Shown piece by piece: positions 26,715 to 35,035 of a DNA stretch of 64,000 bases. Origin of the DNA: Aminobacterium colombiense DSM 12261 (GTDB taxonomy: Bacteria; Synergistota; Synergistia; Synergistales; Aminobacteriaceae). The stretch covers positions 434,001-498,000 of the forward strand of contig NC_014011.1 of the NCBI RefSeq assembly GCF_000025885.1, read 5' to 3'. Within the stretch, counting starts at the first letter, position 1. The number at the start of each line of letters is the position of its first letter. The notes beneath the pieces were generated by a model that was given only the letters and a program-made list of their open reading frames with translations, had not been told where the DNA came from and searched no databases. The position numbers and the translations under genes are program-made.

Positions 26715-27431
26715 CTATTTCGCTTCCTTAATCACTTTCTGCAGCTCATTGATAAGAGTTTTGATCTTATTGCTCGTCGCTCCCTTTTTAAGAGCCTGGG
26801 AAGCTGTTGTAGGTTTTCCCCAATAGACAGTATTAGCGTTATCGTCCACATTGATAGCTGCCCCTTCAAGAGACATGCCAGCAAAAAGCCCCTTCGTAAT
26901 GGAGTAGCTATAGATTGATGCTTTGAGCTTTATGTCAGTTCCAAGCTCTCCACGACGCCCCAGAGGCCCGGCTGCTACCCCGAGGTCTCCGCTGAGCTCC
27001 ACATTATTTCCCATAAAACCTTCAAGACCTCTTTCGTTGGTGATCACAAGAACCAATCCAATAGACTCGGCTCCGATTTGCAATCCCCATGAAGCTCCTG
27101 CAATGGTAACAAAGCTTGGCCCATACCATTTCCCCGTCACCGAATCTCTTTTGAGTACAAGACCTTCACCATATTTCCCGCCAAAGACAAATCCCGCCTT
27201 AATGACTGAGGGGAATATTGCCACCCCTTTTGCTCTTTCCAGCAAATCTGCCATTGTCCCTATATCGGACTGTTCTTGCATTTCTCGAAGTAGTTTTACA
27301 GATCCGGCAATCCGTTCTTCCGGGGTTTTGGCCCAGGCAGCCTGGGTAAAGCCCCATCCCAAGCTTATAAGGGTTATCAGTGTTGCCAAAATAAAAAAGC
27401 GGCAACGGCCTCTTCTTAGTCGCGTCATCAT
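26715..27431 (-). CDS. Secreted SYLF/YSC84-domain lipid-binding-like protein
   Basis: A 238-residue exported protein with a SYLF (YSC84-related) domain. It has a basic start and signal peptide (MMTRLRRGRCRFFILATLITLISLGWGF, cleavage near QAAWA), then the domain core KGVAIFPSVIKAGFVFGGKYGEG, GPSFVTIAGASWGLQIGAES and YSITKGLFAGMSLEGAAINVD. Eukaryotic SYLF domains bind phosphoinositides and actin; bacterial roles are unknown. AAAGGAGAG precedes ATG 27431. It is monocistronic. Confidence 0.88.
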   Translation of the reverse strand: MMTRLRRGRCRFFILATLITLISLGWGFTQAAWAKTPEERIAGSVKLLREMQEQSDIGTMADLLERAKGVAIFPSVIKAGFVFGGKYGEGLVLKRDSVTGKWYGPSFVTIAGASWGLQIGAESIGLVLVITNERGLEGFMGNNVELSGDLGVAAGPLGRRGELGTDIKLKASIYSYSITKGLFAGMSLEGAAINVDDNANTVYWGKPTTASQALKKGATSNKIKTLINELQKVIKEAK

Positions 27432-27507
27432 AGAATCTCTCCTTTCGCCCAAAACCATCTCGTTATTATCTTAGAGTGTTGTTTTCATTCACGCAAGAAC
27501 CAAAGAA

Positions 27508-27537
27508 TTGACGGGGCTCCACTTTTTCCTTTACACT
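27508..27537 (+). promoter_or_regulatory. Putative promoter
   Basis: TTGACG (27508-27513), an 18-base spacer and TACACT (27532-27537), 35 bases before the ATG of the TPR-like gene. Confidence 0.5.
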
Positions 27538-27571
27538 GTCAAGATAACTAATAAGGCTAGGAGGAAACAAT

Positions 27572-28504
27572 ATGTCTTATTCCGAAATGGAACGAATAGA
27601 AAAGCTACTTGAACAAGCATACCAAAGCGATGATATAGAAACAATTTCTAAATTGGCCCGACAGATTCTTGAAATAGATCCTGGGCATCCAGAGGCTCTT
27701 ATCCTTCTTGCAGATACTACTGAGTATTCTGATGAAAAGCTGGATCTTTTGAAGCAGGCCCTTGAACCCATGCGCAACATGGTGGAAGAGGCCGATCTTG
27801 TGAATCGCAAAGAACTGATGGATGAAGAGGAGGGCATTATTTATATAGGTTTATTGCAGCGACTGGGGTTTGCACTGCTATCAGAAGCTCGGCCCGAAGA
27901 AGCACTGGAGATTGCAGAAGAAATAATTTCATACGATGAAGAAGGGGTAACTCTTGGTAAAACCCTTATGTATCGTTGTCTTATTGAGCTTCAGCGGTTT
28001 TCTGAGGTTCTCGAGAGAGCCATAAGAGATGAAGAAATATCCGCGGCCCGTCAGCATGCCATGGCTATTGCCGCATATATGCTTTCCGGTCCGGATAAGG
28101 GGGCTTATCGAGCTTTATGGGATGCTTTCAAAGTTGGTCCTGAAATTCCTTTCTATATTTTAGGCTATATTCCGGAACCTGATTTTGAAACACTTGATGA
28201 ACAGCAAGAAGAAGATTACAATTTCTCTATTCTTTTTGAAGATGCTTGGAGTCTTTCTCAGGAACTTGCCAATTGGCTTGCCTCCGCTACCATTCTTTTT
28301 GGGATGCTCACTGGGCGGTTCCTCGAAGAAGATGAAGAAAATTTTGCTGTTCTCATGGACTCTCTTGGTATTAGGTCTTTCTGCGAAAAGGCCGAAAAAG
28401 CCATTGAGGAAATGAGTGACAGCCTAAGCAGTCTTGACGCTGAAGCCTTTGATGCAAACATTCTTGAAATGCTGAGGGCAAATATCTATCTTCCCCTTAA
28501 ATAA
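27572..28504 (+). CDS. Acidic TPR-like protein of unknown function
   Basis: A 310-residue strongly acidic cytoplasmic protein. The N-terminal ~60 residues read like a tetratricopeptide repeat (LEQAYQSDDIETISKLARQILEIDPGHPEALILLAD), with more repeat-like helix pairs at ~95-170 (LGFALLSEARPEEALEIAEEIISYDEEG). No enzyme motif is seen. AGGAGGAAACAAT precedes the ATG. The next gene starts 20 bases after the stop with its own GAGGAGGG site, so it shares an operon with the stand-alone ATPase and probably acts as a protein-interaction scaffold; that role is inference. Confidence 0.75.
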   Translation: MSYSEMERIEKLLEQAYQSDDIETISKLARQILEIDPGHPEALILLADTTEYSDEKLDLLKQALEPMRNMVEEADLVNRKELMDEEEGIIYIGLLQRLGFALLSEARPEEALEIAEEIISYDEEGVTLGKTLMYRCLIELQRFSEVLERAIRDEEISAARQHAMAIAAYMLSGPDKGAYRALWDAFKVGPEIPFYILGYIPEPDFETLDEQQEEDYNFSILFEDAWSLSQELANWLASATILFGMLTGRFLEEDEENFAVLMDSLGIRSFCEKAEKAIEEMSDSLSSLDAEAFDANILEMLRANIYLPLK

Positions 28505-28524
28505 AAACACCGAGGAGGGACACC

Positions 28525-29082
28525 GTGTTAGAAGACTTTTCTCAACACGTATTAGATATAGCAGAAAATAGCATTAATGCGGGAGCAACATGGGTGGATA
28601 TACGAATAACAGAAGACTGCGCGGGGGGGTGGCTATATTTCGAGGTAAAGGATAACGGGAAAGGAATGGATGGGGACACATTGCTCGCTGTAACAGACCC
28701 TTTTTATACGAGTCGAACTACAAGGAGAGTAGGATTGGGAATACCTTTTTTAAAACAACTTGCCGAGTTATGCGATGGAGAGTTTGAAATAGAGTCTGCG
28801 CCTGGCAAGGGCACTCGGGTGTGGGCAAGTTTCCGCTATGACCATATTGACCGTCCACCGCTTGGGAATATGCCAGCATCGCTCATTTCCCTTCTTATTG
28901 CTCATCCTGATGTTCAGCTTGTTTACTGTCATTCCTTTAATGAGAAGAAATTCATTTTTGATAGTTTTGAATTAAATAGAGTTCTTGGGAACATTAAAGA
29001 AGTTCAAAATCCAGCAATAGCTTGCTGGCTTCAAGATTACTTTGAGGAAAACATTGAAACTTTAAAGCACCATTGCGAGTGA
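28525..29082 (+). CDS. Stand-alone histidine-kinase-type ATPase (HATPase_c)
   Basis: A 185-residue protein whose first ~115 residues are a GHKL ATPase domain: N box DIAENSINAGA (Asn 15/18), G1 DNGKGMD, the ATP-lid serine/threonines TSRTTRRVGLG and G2 GKGTRVW. It lacks a dimerisation/phospho-acceptor helix, so it cannot be a normal histidine kinase. A ~70-residue C-terminal domain follows (PASLISLLIAHPDVQLVYCHSFN). Similar proteins occur next to [FeFe]-hydrogenase or electron-bifurcating gene sets in fermentative anaerobes (family knowledge, moderate certainty); no hydrogenase is seen here. It starts at GTG 28525. Confidence 0.82.
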   Translation: MLEDFSQHVLDIAENSINAGATWVDIRITEDCAGGWLYFEVKDNGKGMDGDTLLAVTDPFYTSRTTRRVGLGIPFLKQLAELCDGEFEIESAPGKGTRVWASFRYDHIDRPPLGNMPASLISLLIAHPDVQLVYCHSFNEKKFIFDSFELNRVLGNIKEVQNPAIACWLQDYFEENIETLKHHCE

Positions 29083-29109
29083 TGTACACGTTAGGGGGAG
29101 TGATCGGAT

Positions 29110-29925
29110 ATGAATTACAAGTCGCCCTTGGAGATGGCGAAAATGGCCTGTGCGGCCTCACAGACGAAGACGTCGTGGAATCATAGACAAATACTTTTAC
29201 TTGGTATTCTTGGGGGAGCCTACATTTCTTTAGGCGGATGGCTTATGACCTGTGTGACCTATGATCTGCCAGGTGGTATAGCAAAGTTTATGGCAGGAGC
29301 GGTTTTTTCCGTAGGCCTTATGCTTGTAGTCATTGGGGGTGCTGAGCTTTTTACGGGCAATTGCATGATGCCCCTTGGGGCTCTGGTGGGGTGTACCCCT
29401 ATGAAAAAGATTTTCATAGCCTGGACCTGGGTCTATTTTGCTAATTTTTTGGGGGGACTTATCGTTGTTTTTCTTCTTTACAACACGGGATTATGGGAAG
29501 GACCTATAGGTGTAAAGACTCTTCATATTGCAGCAGCTAAAATGAGCCTGCCCTTCGGTCAGGCCTTTTTCAGAGGAATCCTCTGCAACTGGCTGGTAAC
29601 TATTGCCGTATGGTTGAGCATGGCTTCTACAGATGTGACAGGGAAGATATGGGCTATTTTCTTTCCCATAATGGCTTTTGTGGCTTCTGGTTTTGAACAC
29701 TGCGTTGCGAACATGTACTTTTTACCTATGGGGCTTCTTCTTAAAAGAGTTCCGTCCCTTCTGCAAGCAGCCCAGCTTTCTGATGCACAGCTGCAGGTGA
29801 TGAATTTAGGAGGGCTTGTAAAGAACCTCATCCCTGTAACTTTAGGGAATATTGTGGGTGGAGTTCTATTCATAGCCGTATTCTATTTCTTCATCTTTAA
29901 GGAGAAACTTCTGGCTTCAGATTAG
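29110..29925 (+). CDS. Formate/nitrite transporter family channel
   Basis: A 271-residue FNT-family membrane channel (FocA/NirC/HSC type), pentameric in known members, conducting formate, nitrite or hydrosulfide. About six helices are visible. The helix-breaking signatures are LFTGNCMMP (~Gly-Asn-Cys after helix 2) and the FEHCVANMYF segment with the pore His. In a fermentative anaerobe formate traffic is the most likely role, though HSC-type hydrosulfide transport is possible. It starts at ATG 29110 after GGGGGAG, 27 bases behind the ATPase gene. Confidence 0.92.
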   Translation: MNYKSPLEMAKMACAASQTKTSWNHRQILLLGILGGAYISLGGWLMTCVTYDLPGGIAKFMAGAVFSVGLMLVVIGGAELFTGNCMMPLGALVGCTPMKKIFIAWTWVYFANFLGGLIVVFLLYNTGLWEGPIGVKTLHIAAAKMSLPFGQAFFRGILCNWLVTIAVWLSMASTDVTGKIWAIFFPIMAFVASGFEHCVANMYFLPMGLLLKRVPSLLQAAQLSDAQLQVMNLGGLVKNLIPVTLGNIVGGVLFIAVFYFFIFKEKLLASD

Positions 29926-29966
29926 TGTTTACAACAGGTTGACACTCATGCACGCCTCTTTAAATA

Positions 29967-29975
29967 TGCTATAAT
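29967..29975 (+). promoter_or_regulatory. Extended -10 promoter of 6S RNA
   Basis: TGCTATAAT is a perfect extended -10 element (TGn plus consensus TATAAT). A TTGACA at 29939 is 25 bases away, too far to be its partner. Confidence 0.6.
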
Positions 29976-29981
29976 AAGCAT

Positions 29982-30175
29982 AGAAAGACTAAGTTGTTAA
30001 TAACCCTGCGATGTTCGTGTTCATGCACTTAGTCTTGAGCCAACACTCGATCTCAAGAGGGTTGAAGTTCGAGCCGGCAAAGGAGATGGGTAACCATCAC
30101 CGAAGCTAAGGCACGACAAACCCTTAATAATTAGGACCGGGTCAAGACGACCATGACACGGCATTGCGGGGAGAC
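29982..30175 (+). ncRNA. ssrS: 6S RNA
   Basis: This 190-base transcript between a strong -10 and a terminator matches the 6S RNA plan. The closing stem pairs CCCTGCGATG (30004-30013) with CATTGCGGGG (30162-30171) in ten consecutive pairs. The 5' strand continues with GATGTTCG and TTGAGCC, which resemble conserved blocks of E. coli 6S RNA, and the 3' side has GGCATTGCGG. A long hairpin surrounds an unpaired centre. 6S RNA mimics an open promoter and sequesters the sigma-70 RNA polymerase holoenzyme. Ends are estimated from the promoter and stem. A covariance-model hit would be decisive. Confidence 0.8.
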
Positions 30176-30177
30176 AT

Positions 30178-30213
30178 AGAGGGGCGCAGGAATTGTCTTG
30201 CGTCCCTCTTTTT
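30178..30213 (+). terminator. Terminator after 6S RNA
   Basis: Hairpin of GAGGGGCGCA with TGCGTCCCTC around a short loop, followed by TTTTT, just before the HAD gene. It closes the 6S transcript. Confidence 0.85.
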
Positions 30214-30245
30214 AGATGTCATCATGTACATCAGGAGGCTTTACT

Positions 30246-31223
30246 ATGAAAACAATCTACACTCCTTTTTGGCATCCTATAGAGAGTGCGGGGTTTATTC
30301 TCGACTGGGATGGAGTTCTCGCCGACACCAATCTTGATTTTTCAGGAATCCGCACAAAATACTTCAATGGCGAGCCAGCTCCCCTGATTGAAGGAATGAC
30401 AGCCCTCTCGGAAGAAAGAAAAAAGGAACTTTGGCAAGACATCTATTCCCTTGAAATGAATGGCGCTGAACAGGCTGTTCCTGTTGAAAAATCCATAGAG
30501 TTCGTAAAGTGGCTTAACGACCATAATATCCCCTGGGCAGTAGTTTCGAGGAACTGCATGGATTCAATTCGCCGCGCTGCGGAGAGAATAGATTTTCCAC
30601 TTCCGCCAAAAGTTTTTAGCCGTGACAATGGGCCTGTGAAACCTGATCCGGAGGCACTCTGGCTTGCAGCTGAAGAGATAGGGGTTCCTGCGGAACAATG
30701 TGTTATGGTGGGAGACTTTGTTTATGACCTTATCGGTGCGCGGCGGGCCGGAATGCGGGCTGTGCTCGTTGAGCGTCCCCGGGTGGAATGGCAGCATTGG
30801 GCTGATGCAATATATCCCACCATGAATGATTTTTTAAAGAGCCTGAATTCCCCAGCTCCCCTCGTTCCCTGGGAGTACTCCTCCCTCGAAAAGCAAAAAG
30901 GGAAGGGATGGCTGGAGAAAGCGTGGAAACTCTTGGTTCAGATTCCCGATGATGTACCTGATATTTGCAATTACTGCGAAGAAGTAGCTCGTCTTGGAGT
31001 TGGAACTCTTATTTGCACTCCCAGTGTGAAGCTCTCCGTTCAGCAATGGAGGATCTGGCCTGGGCTGGCGCCATCCTTTCTTGACATAGACCAGGTGTCG
31101 GTGATCCAAAAAACCCTTAAACAGCGCTACCCTCTCGTAACTGTAAAGGAAGGAAGCGAGGGCATTCGTCTTTCGGAGAGTATGGATTCCATAGAACGGG
31201 AATTGGAGGAAAAGATTAAATGA
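30246..31223 (+). CDS. HAD-family hydrolase with an unknown C-terminal domain
   Basis: A 325-residue protein. Residues ~15-205 are a haloacid dehalogenase-type phosphatase: nucleophile and acid Asp 20/22 (FILDWDGVLADTN), motif II AVVSRN, motif III Lys (VKPDPEALW) and motif IV VMVGDFVYDLIGARRAG, with a small helical cap. The last ~110 residues (LVQIPDDVPDICNYCEEV onward) belong to no domain I know and could fold separately. CAGGAGG precedes ATG 30246. The stop overlaps the rarA ATG (ATGA), so the two are coupled. A phosphoglycolate phosphatase-like repair role would fit the rarA link but is inference. Confidence 0.82.
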   Translation: MKTIYTPFWHPIESAGFILDWDGVLADTNLDFSGIRTKYFNGEPAPLIEGMTALSEERKKELWQDIYSLEMNGAEQAVPVEKSIEFVKWLNDHNIPWAVVSRNCMDSIRRAAERIDFPLPPKVFSRDNGPVKPDPEALWLAAEEIGVPAEQCVMVGDFVYDLIGARRAGMRAVLVERPRVEWQHWADAIYPTMNDFLKSLNSPAPLVPWEYSSLEKQKGKGWLEKAWKLLVQIPDDVPDICNYCEEVARLGVGTLICTPSVKLSVQQWRIWPGLAPSFLDIDQVSVIQKTLKQRYPLVTVKEGSEGIRLSESMDSIERELEEKIK

Positions 31224-32494
31224 TATCCCAAACCCAGTGGGAAAGACCTCTAGCGGATCGGATGCGCCCTTCCTCTCTCGATGATTTCGTAGGACAAAAT
31301 CATCTTCTTGCCCCGGGAACTCCCTTGCGGCAAATTCTTCAAAGCGGCAAGGTCCCAAGCTGTGTGCTGTATGGTCCGCCGGGGGTTGGAAAAACGACTC
31401 TCGTTCGGCTTATGGCCATGGTAACTGAACGGAGTCTGCTCGAAATTAACGCAGTTTCAGCCAAGGTTTCAGAGTTGCGAGATCTTGTAGAAGAAGCTAA
31501 AAATCTCAAGATTCTAAGCGGATCGGCAGCAATCGCCTTTGTAGATGAAATTTACCACTTCAATAAAAGCCAGCAAAACGCCCTCCTTCCTTCAGTAGAG
31601 AAGGGGGATATCATTCTCGTTGGAACTACCACAGAAAACCCCTGGTTCGAAATTAATAAAACCCTTCTTTCCCGTCTCGTTGTCTTTCAGCTTAAGCCTC
31701 TAGCGGAGGAAGACTTGGTACAGATTCTTTATAAAGCACTTAAAGACGAAGAAAAAGGGTTGGGGGCTCTCAAACTTGCTGTATCAGAAGATGTTATCAC
31801 AGTCTTGGCGAAGATGGCAGGCGGGGATGCCAGACAGGCTTTAACACGCCTTGAACTCTTAGCGTCATCGGTGGCCGCTTCAGGGGCCGCAGAACTTACC
31901 ATGGCCCATGTAGACAGGCTTATTCCATCCGCTTCCATTCGTTTTGATCCTAAGGCAGACGATCATTATGCCATTATTTCAGCACTTATCAAAAGTATGC
32001 GGGGTTCTGATCCTGATGCGGCTCTCTACTGGCTTGCCCGTCTTATTGAGGGGGGCGAAGACATTCGCTTCATTTGCCGCCGCCTCATGATTTTTGCTGC
32101 GGAAGATGTAGGTCTTGCTGATCCCCAGGCTTTGCAGATTGCCGCTGCCGCATCATATGCTGCCGATATGACAGGGCTTCCAGAAGCCAGGATCATTCTT
32201 TCTGAAGCTGTCATTTATTTAGCGGCATCGCCAAAGAGCAACAGCGCATACCTGGCGATAGACAACGCAACACAATCAATTAAGAAGGGGAATCTGCAGG
32301 AAGTTCCTAATCATCTTAAGCCTGGAGGAACGGGGTATATCTATCCTCATGACGACCCACGACACTGGGTTCCTCAAAAATATGTCACGTCACCCCAGCG
32401 TTTTTATTTTCCAGGGAATTTGGGGAGGGAAAGAGCTTTTCATGAGCGCCTGAAGAGATTTTGGCGCCGTTTTTCCAGAGAGCAGGAAAACTAA
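31220..32494 (+). CDS. rarA: Replication-associated recombination protein A (MgsA/RarA)
   Basis: A 424-residue AAA+ ATPase acting at stalled forks and gaps, related to clamp loaders. Walker A is YGPPGVGKTTLV (~52-62). Walker B is AFVDEIYHFNKSQQNALL, where most homologues read VDEIHRFNK. Sensor 1 is GTTTENPWFEIN, and the arginine finger region follows (LLSRLVVFQLKPL). The C-terminal half has the tetramerisation/helical part (GSDPDAALYWLARLIEGGED, AAEDVGLADP) and the RarA signature VPNHLKPGGTGYIYPHDDPRHWV. It overlaps the HAD gene by four bases. Confidence 0.95.
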   Translation: MISQTQWERPLADRMRPSSLDDFVGQNHLLAPGTPLRQILQSGKVPSCVLYGPPGVGKTTLVRLMAMVTERSLLEINAVSAKVSELRDLVEEAKNLKILSGSAAIAFVDEIYHFNKSQQNALLPSVEKGDIILVGTTTENPWFEINKTLLSRLVVFQLKPLAEEDLVQILYKALKDEEKGLGALKLAVSEDVITVLAKMAGGDARQALTRLELLASSVAASGAAELTMAHVDRLIPSASIRFDPKADDHYAIISALIKSMRGSDPDAALYWLARLIEGGEDIRFICRRLMIFAAEDVGLADPQALQIAAAASYAADMTGLPEARIILSEAVIYLAASPKSNSAYLAIDNATQSIKKGNLQEVPNHLKPGGTGYIYPHDDPRHWVPQKYVTSPQRFYFPGNLGRERAFHERLKRFWRRFSREQEN

Positions 32495-32536
32495 GAAGAG
32501 GCCGGAGGGCATCCCAGCCACGACCCCTTCAATTCT

Positions 32537-33229
32537 TTATTCTTCTTCTACGCTTGTATAATCTCCAGGGTGTTGCCTCAGGAAAGCCAAAAGACTTCGT
32601 TTCGTATCCTCGATATGGCTGCCCATTTCAGCTATAGCCTTCTTGCAGTCGCCATGCAGTACGGCATCTATGATAGCGAGGTGCCCTTTAAGGAACACAC
32701 CCATAATCGTTGGGTCGGATTGCATAGAGTAGGGGCGGCACAGATTGATCAAATCAACAATGTTGTTGAGTGTTTTATGAAGATACTTATTGCCGCTGCA
32801 CTCATAAAGGAAGCAGTGAAAGCGGCGGTCTTCAGTCAGATATTCTTCGTGGGATGTTTGGCCGGACATTGCAGAAAAAATTTCGCGAAAAAGCTTCAGA
32901 TCCTTGATTGGAGGATTCTCGCATACGTTTTCTATGGCGATAATTTCTAGTGCCTGTCTCAGTTCGTACAGATCAGAGGCATCCTTGAGAGAGGGTAAAG
33001 TGACAAAAGCTCCTCTCCGAGGAGTCAGGGTGATAAGCCCAGTTTGGCTCAATTGCCGAATAGCTTCTCGAACCGGAGTCCTGGAAACAGCCAACTGTTC
33101 AGCAAGCTCTATCTCAGAAAGCTTAGAGCCTGGTTTCAAAACGCCATTTACGATCGCGTCTTTCAACTTTTCATAAACAATCTGTCTCAACCCCTGGTTT
33201 GTGGCTGGGGTTAGTGTATTTTGGTCCAT
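32537..33229 (-). CDS. GntR-family regulator (FCD domain)
   Basis: A 230-residue GntR/FCD regulator. The winged helix contains GVLKPGSKLSEIELAEQLAVSRTPVREAIRQLSQTGLI-type sequence, and the C-terminal helical domain has the metal-type residues DRRFHCFLYECSGN and a late His (EMGSHIED). ATG 33229 follows GAGGAGGATT. It is the last gene of a leftward operon with the cobalamin adenosyltransferase and the IclR regulator, back to back with the carboxylate operon that it may control. Confidence 0.9.
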   Translation of the reverse strand: MDQNTLTPATNQGLRQIVYEKLKDAIVNGVLKPGSKLSEIELAEQLAVSRTPVREAIRQLSQTGLITLTPRRGAFVTLPSLKDASDLYELRQALEIIAIENVCENPPIKDLKLFREIFSAMSGQTSHEEYLTEDRRFHCFLYECSGNKYLHKTLNNIVDLINLCRPYSMQSDPTIMGVFLKGHLAIIDAVLHGDCKKAIAEMGSHIEDTKRSLLAFLRQHPGDYTSVEEE

Positions 33230-33321
33230 AGTCACAATCCTCCTCTAAACCAAGCACTTTGCACCCATTATACACTAATTGAAAAGCTTTGTGCTCTTTT
33301 TCTCTTTCTCGTCGAATCATG

Positions 33322-33855
33322 TTACTGGCGACATTCGCTTTTTTCTTCCTGCGTTCGCGCCAGATGATCGTACCAGAGAGAGAGAGCATAAATAACATCA
33401 GAAAGCCGGTTAATATAGGAATATCCTTCTTCCTTTAATTCTTTTGAGCGGAAAAGTTTCACCGCTAAACGTTCTGCCCTTCGAGCGACAGTTCTTGCTA
33501 CGTGTAATGCGGCTCCTGCTTTCGAATCGCCGGGCCGGACAAAACGAAAATTCCTTTCTGTTACATTTCCCACTTTATCTATAATTGCTTCAAGAGCTTC
33601 AATTTTTGGGCAGGGTAGGCCGGGGAAAAGAGCTAAGTAACCCATTAACAGCCCCAATTGCTGTTCAAGCCAACAGAGATTTTCACAAATTTCTTCGTAT
33701 TCGCAGAGAGCCCTTGCCATCCCTACATGGGCCTGGCACTCATCAATGGTTCCAAAAACTTCTACCCTGAGGTGATCTTTAGGAACCCGATCACCATTCC
33801 CGAGACTTGTCTCACCAAAATCTCCACCCTTGGTTGTGATCCAGGTTTCAGCCAC
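33322..33855 (-). CDS. PduO-type ATP:cob(I)alamin adenosyltransferase
   Basis: A 177-residue enzyme that makes adenosylcobalamin from cob(I)alamin and ATP. Family motifs are TTKGGDFGETSLGNGDRVPK (N-terminal ATP-binding region), VEVFGTIDECQAHVG and, near the C-terminus, GDSKAGAALHVARTVARRAER. GTG 33855 follows AAGGGAGTGG; a longer frame starts at 33903. It lies between two regulators in one operon, so an adenosylcobalamin-dependent mutase or dehydratase is probably part of the regulated pathway; none is encoded in this window. Confidence 0.9.
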   Translation of the reverse strand: MAETWITTKGGDFGETSLGNGDRVPKDHLRVEVFGTIDECQAHVGMARALCEYEEICENLCWLEQQLGLLMGYLALFPGLPCPKIEALEAIIDKVGNVTERNFRFVRPGDSKAGAALHVARTVARRAERLAVKLFRSKELKEEGYSYINRLSDVIYALSLWYDHLARTQEEKSECRQ

Positions 33856-33912
33856 TGTCTGCCACTCCCTTCTTAATTCGTGCCAGGTCTTGAAAATGTG
33901 CACGCTATTCCG

Positions 33913-34716
33913 TTAGTCCTGTAAATGAGGAAATTTCGTGGGCTTTCTTTCTACGGTTAGTTCTTCAGGGGCTCCAAGGGCGATAGATAGTTCACGGCTT
34001 TCATGAAGGAGGGCAAGGATGATGCGAGGAACAACGTCGTCTGTAAATCGGATGCTGGGTCCTGAAATGGTTAGGCAGGCTATGGGAAGTCCCGTGAAAT
34101 TAAATATGGGACAAGAAACTGAAGAGACGCCGGGTTCCCTTTCCGCAATACTGGTTGCATACCCATCGTCTTTTACCTTAGTTGCCCTATCTATAAGAAT
34201 TGTCCGCTTGAGGCGCACTTCTTCAGGTGCGGCATCAAATACAGCATCCACTTCCTCAAGAGCCATGTAAGCCAGAAAACAGCGTCCTGCCGCTCCCGCC
34301 CAGAGGGGAAAACGGTCGCCGGGATTTGCAAAGCGTTTGAGAGGATAGGTACTTGATACCTGTTCACAGCATATGCGCCATATGCCTTTGCGCTGGTATA
34401 AACTAACCGTCTCGTTGAATGTATCCCTCAATTTCCGCATATGTGGAAGAGCTACATTTTTTGTAGGATCGCTGGCCTTGAAAATTGCTCCCATACGATA
34501 ACATTTCCAGCCAAGCTGGTATAGGTTTCCCTCACATTTATCTAGAAAACCCTCCTCACAAAGCACTGCAGTGATACGGGAAGCCGTCGGCAGTGGTGCG
34601 TTGATCTCTTCCGCTATTTCAGTCAGTGTCCGATGGGGATTGTCCCAGGTAAAAGAGTCTAAGACGGCGAGACACTTACGAATTGATGAGGCTCCTTTTG
34701 TTTTTTGGGGTCTCAT
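33913..34716 (-). CDS. IclR-family regulator
   Basis: A 267-residue IclR-type regulator. The N-terminal winged helix is SIRKCLAVLDSFTWDNPHRTLTEIAEEINAPLPTASRI. The C-terminal effector domain holds IRRC-like turns (KGIWRICCEQV, RFPLWAGAAGRCFLAYM, AEREPGVSSVSCPIFN). IclR proteins commonly bind small carboxylates. ATG 34716 follows GAAGGGAGA; the frame extends upstream to 34788 without a better site. It is divergent from the lyase operon across a 320-base region with repeated TAGAGT boxes. Confidence 0.9.
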   Translation of the reverse strand: MRPQKTKGASSIRKCLAVLDSFTWDNPHRTLTEIAEEINAPLPTASRITAVLCEEGFLDKCEGNLYQLGWKCYRMGAIFKASDPTKNVALPHMRKLRDTFNETVSLYQRKGIWRICCEQVSSTYPLKRFANPGDRFPLWAGAAGRCFLAYMALEEVDAVFDAAPEEVRLKRTILIDRATKVKDDGYATSIAEREPGVSSVSCPIFNFTGLPIACLTISGPSIRFTDDVVPRIILALLHESRELSIALGAPEELTVERKPTKFPHLQD

Positions 34717-35035
34717 TGTCATTCTCCCTTCTGTGTTAAATCCCTTTATACGATCGGGTGTTGCTCTCTTCTCTCTGGTAGATAGCATTAGAGTAGAGTC
34801 ATAAAAAATATATTTTCAGCAATTATCTGCAATTTTATCCTTTCTTCATACTCTATCAGAAAGTAGAGTTTTTCGCTCCCTATCACTAGAGATGAAGAAG
34901 GGATGAATTTCTACACTTTGTTTAACCGTGTATTAAACATGATATTTCTTACTTGTTTGCACTTGCTTTATTTTAATTTATTTTATAATATGAAAGCTAC
35001 TTCCACAATATAAAATAATCTAAGGAGGAGCCTTC
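34717..35035. promoter_or_regulatory. Divergent control region with TAGAGT repeats
   Basis: This 320-base region between iclR-like and lyase genes has no reading frame of note. TAGAGTAGAGT lies at 34789-34799. An inverted pair ACTCTA-8-TAGAGT lies at 34850-34869, a plausible operator for the adjacent IclR protein. A TATAAT at 34984-34989 with AT-rich upstream DNA (TTGCTT 15 bases or TTGCAC 21 bases before) is the likely rightward promoter, followed by the AAGGAGGAG ribosome site. Confidence 0.5.

Noticed and set aside
29939-29975. TTGACA paired with TATAAT as a classical promoter for 6S RNA
   Set aside because: The spacing is 25 bases, too long; the extended -10 element alone is the better explanation.
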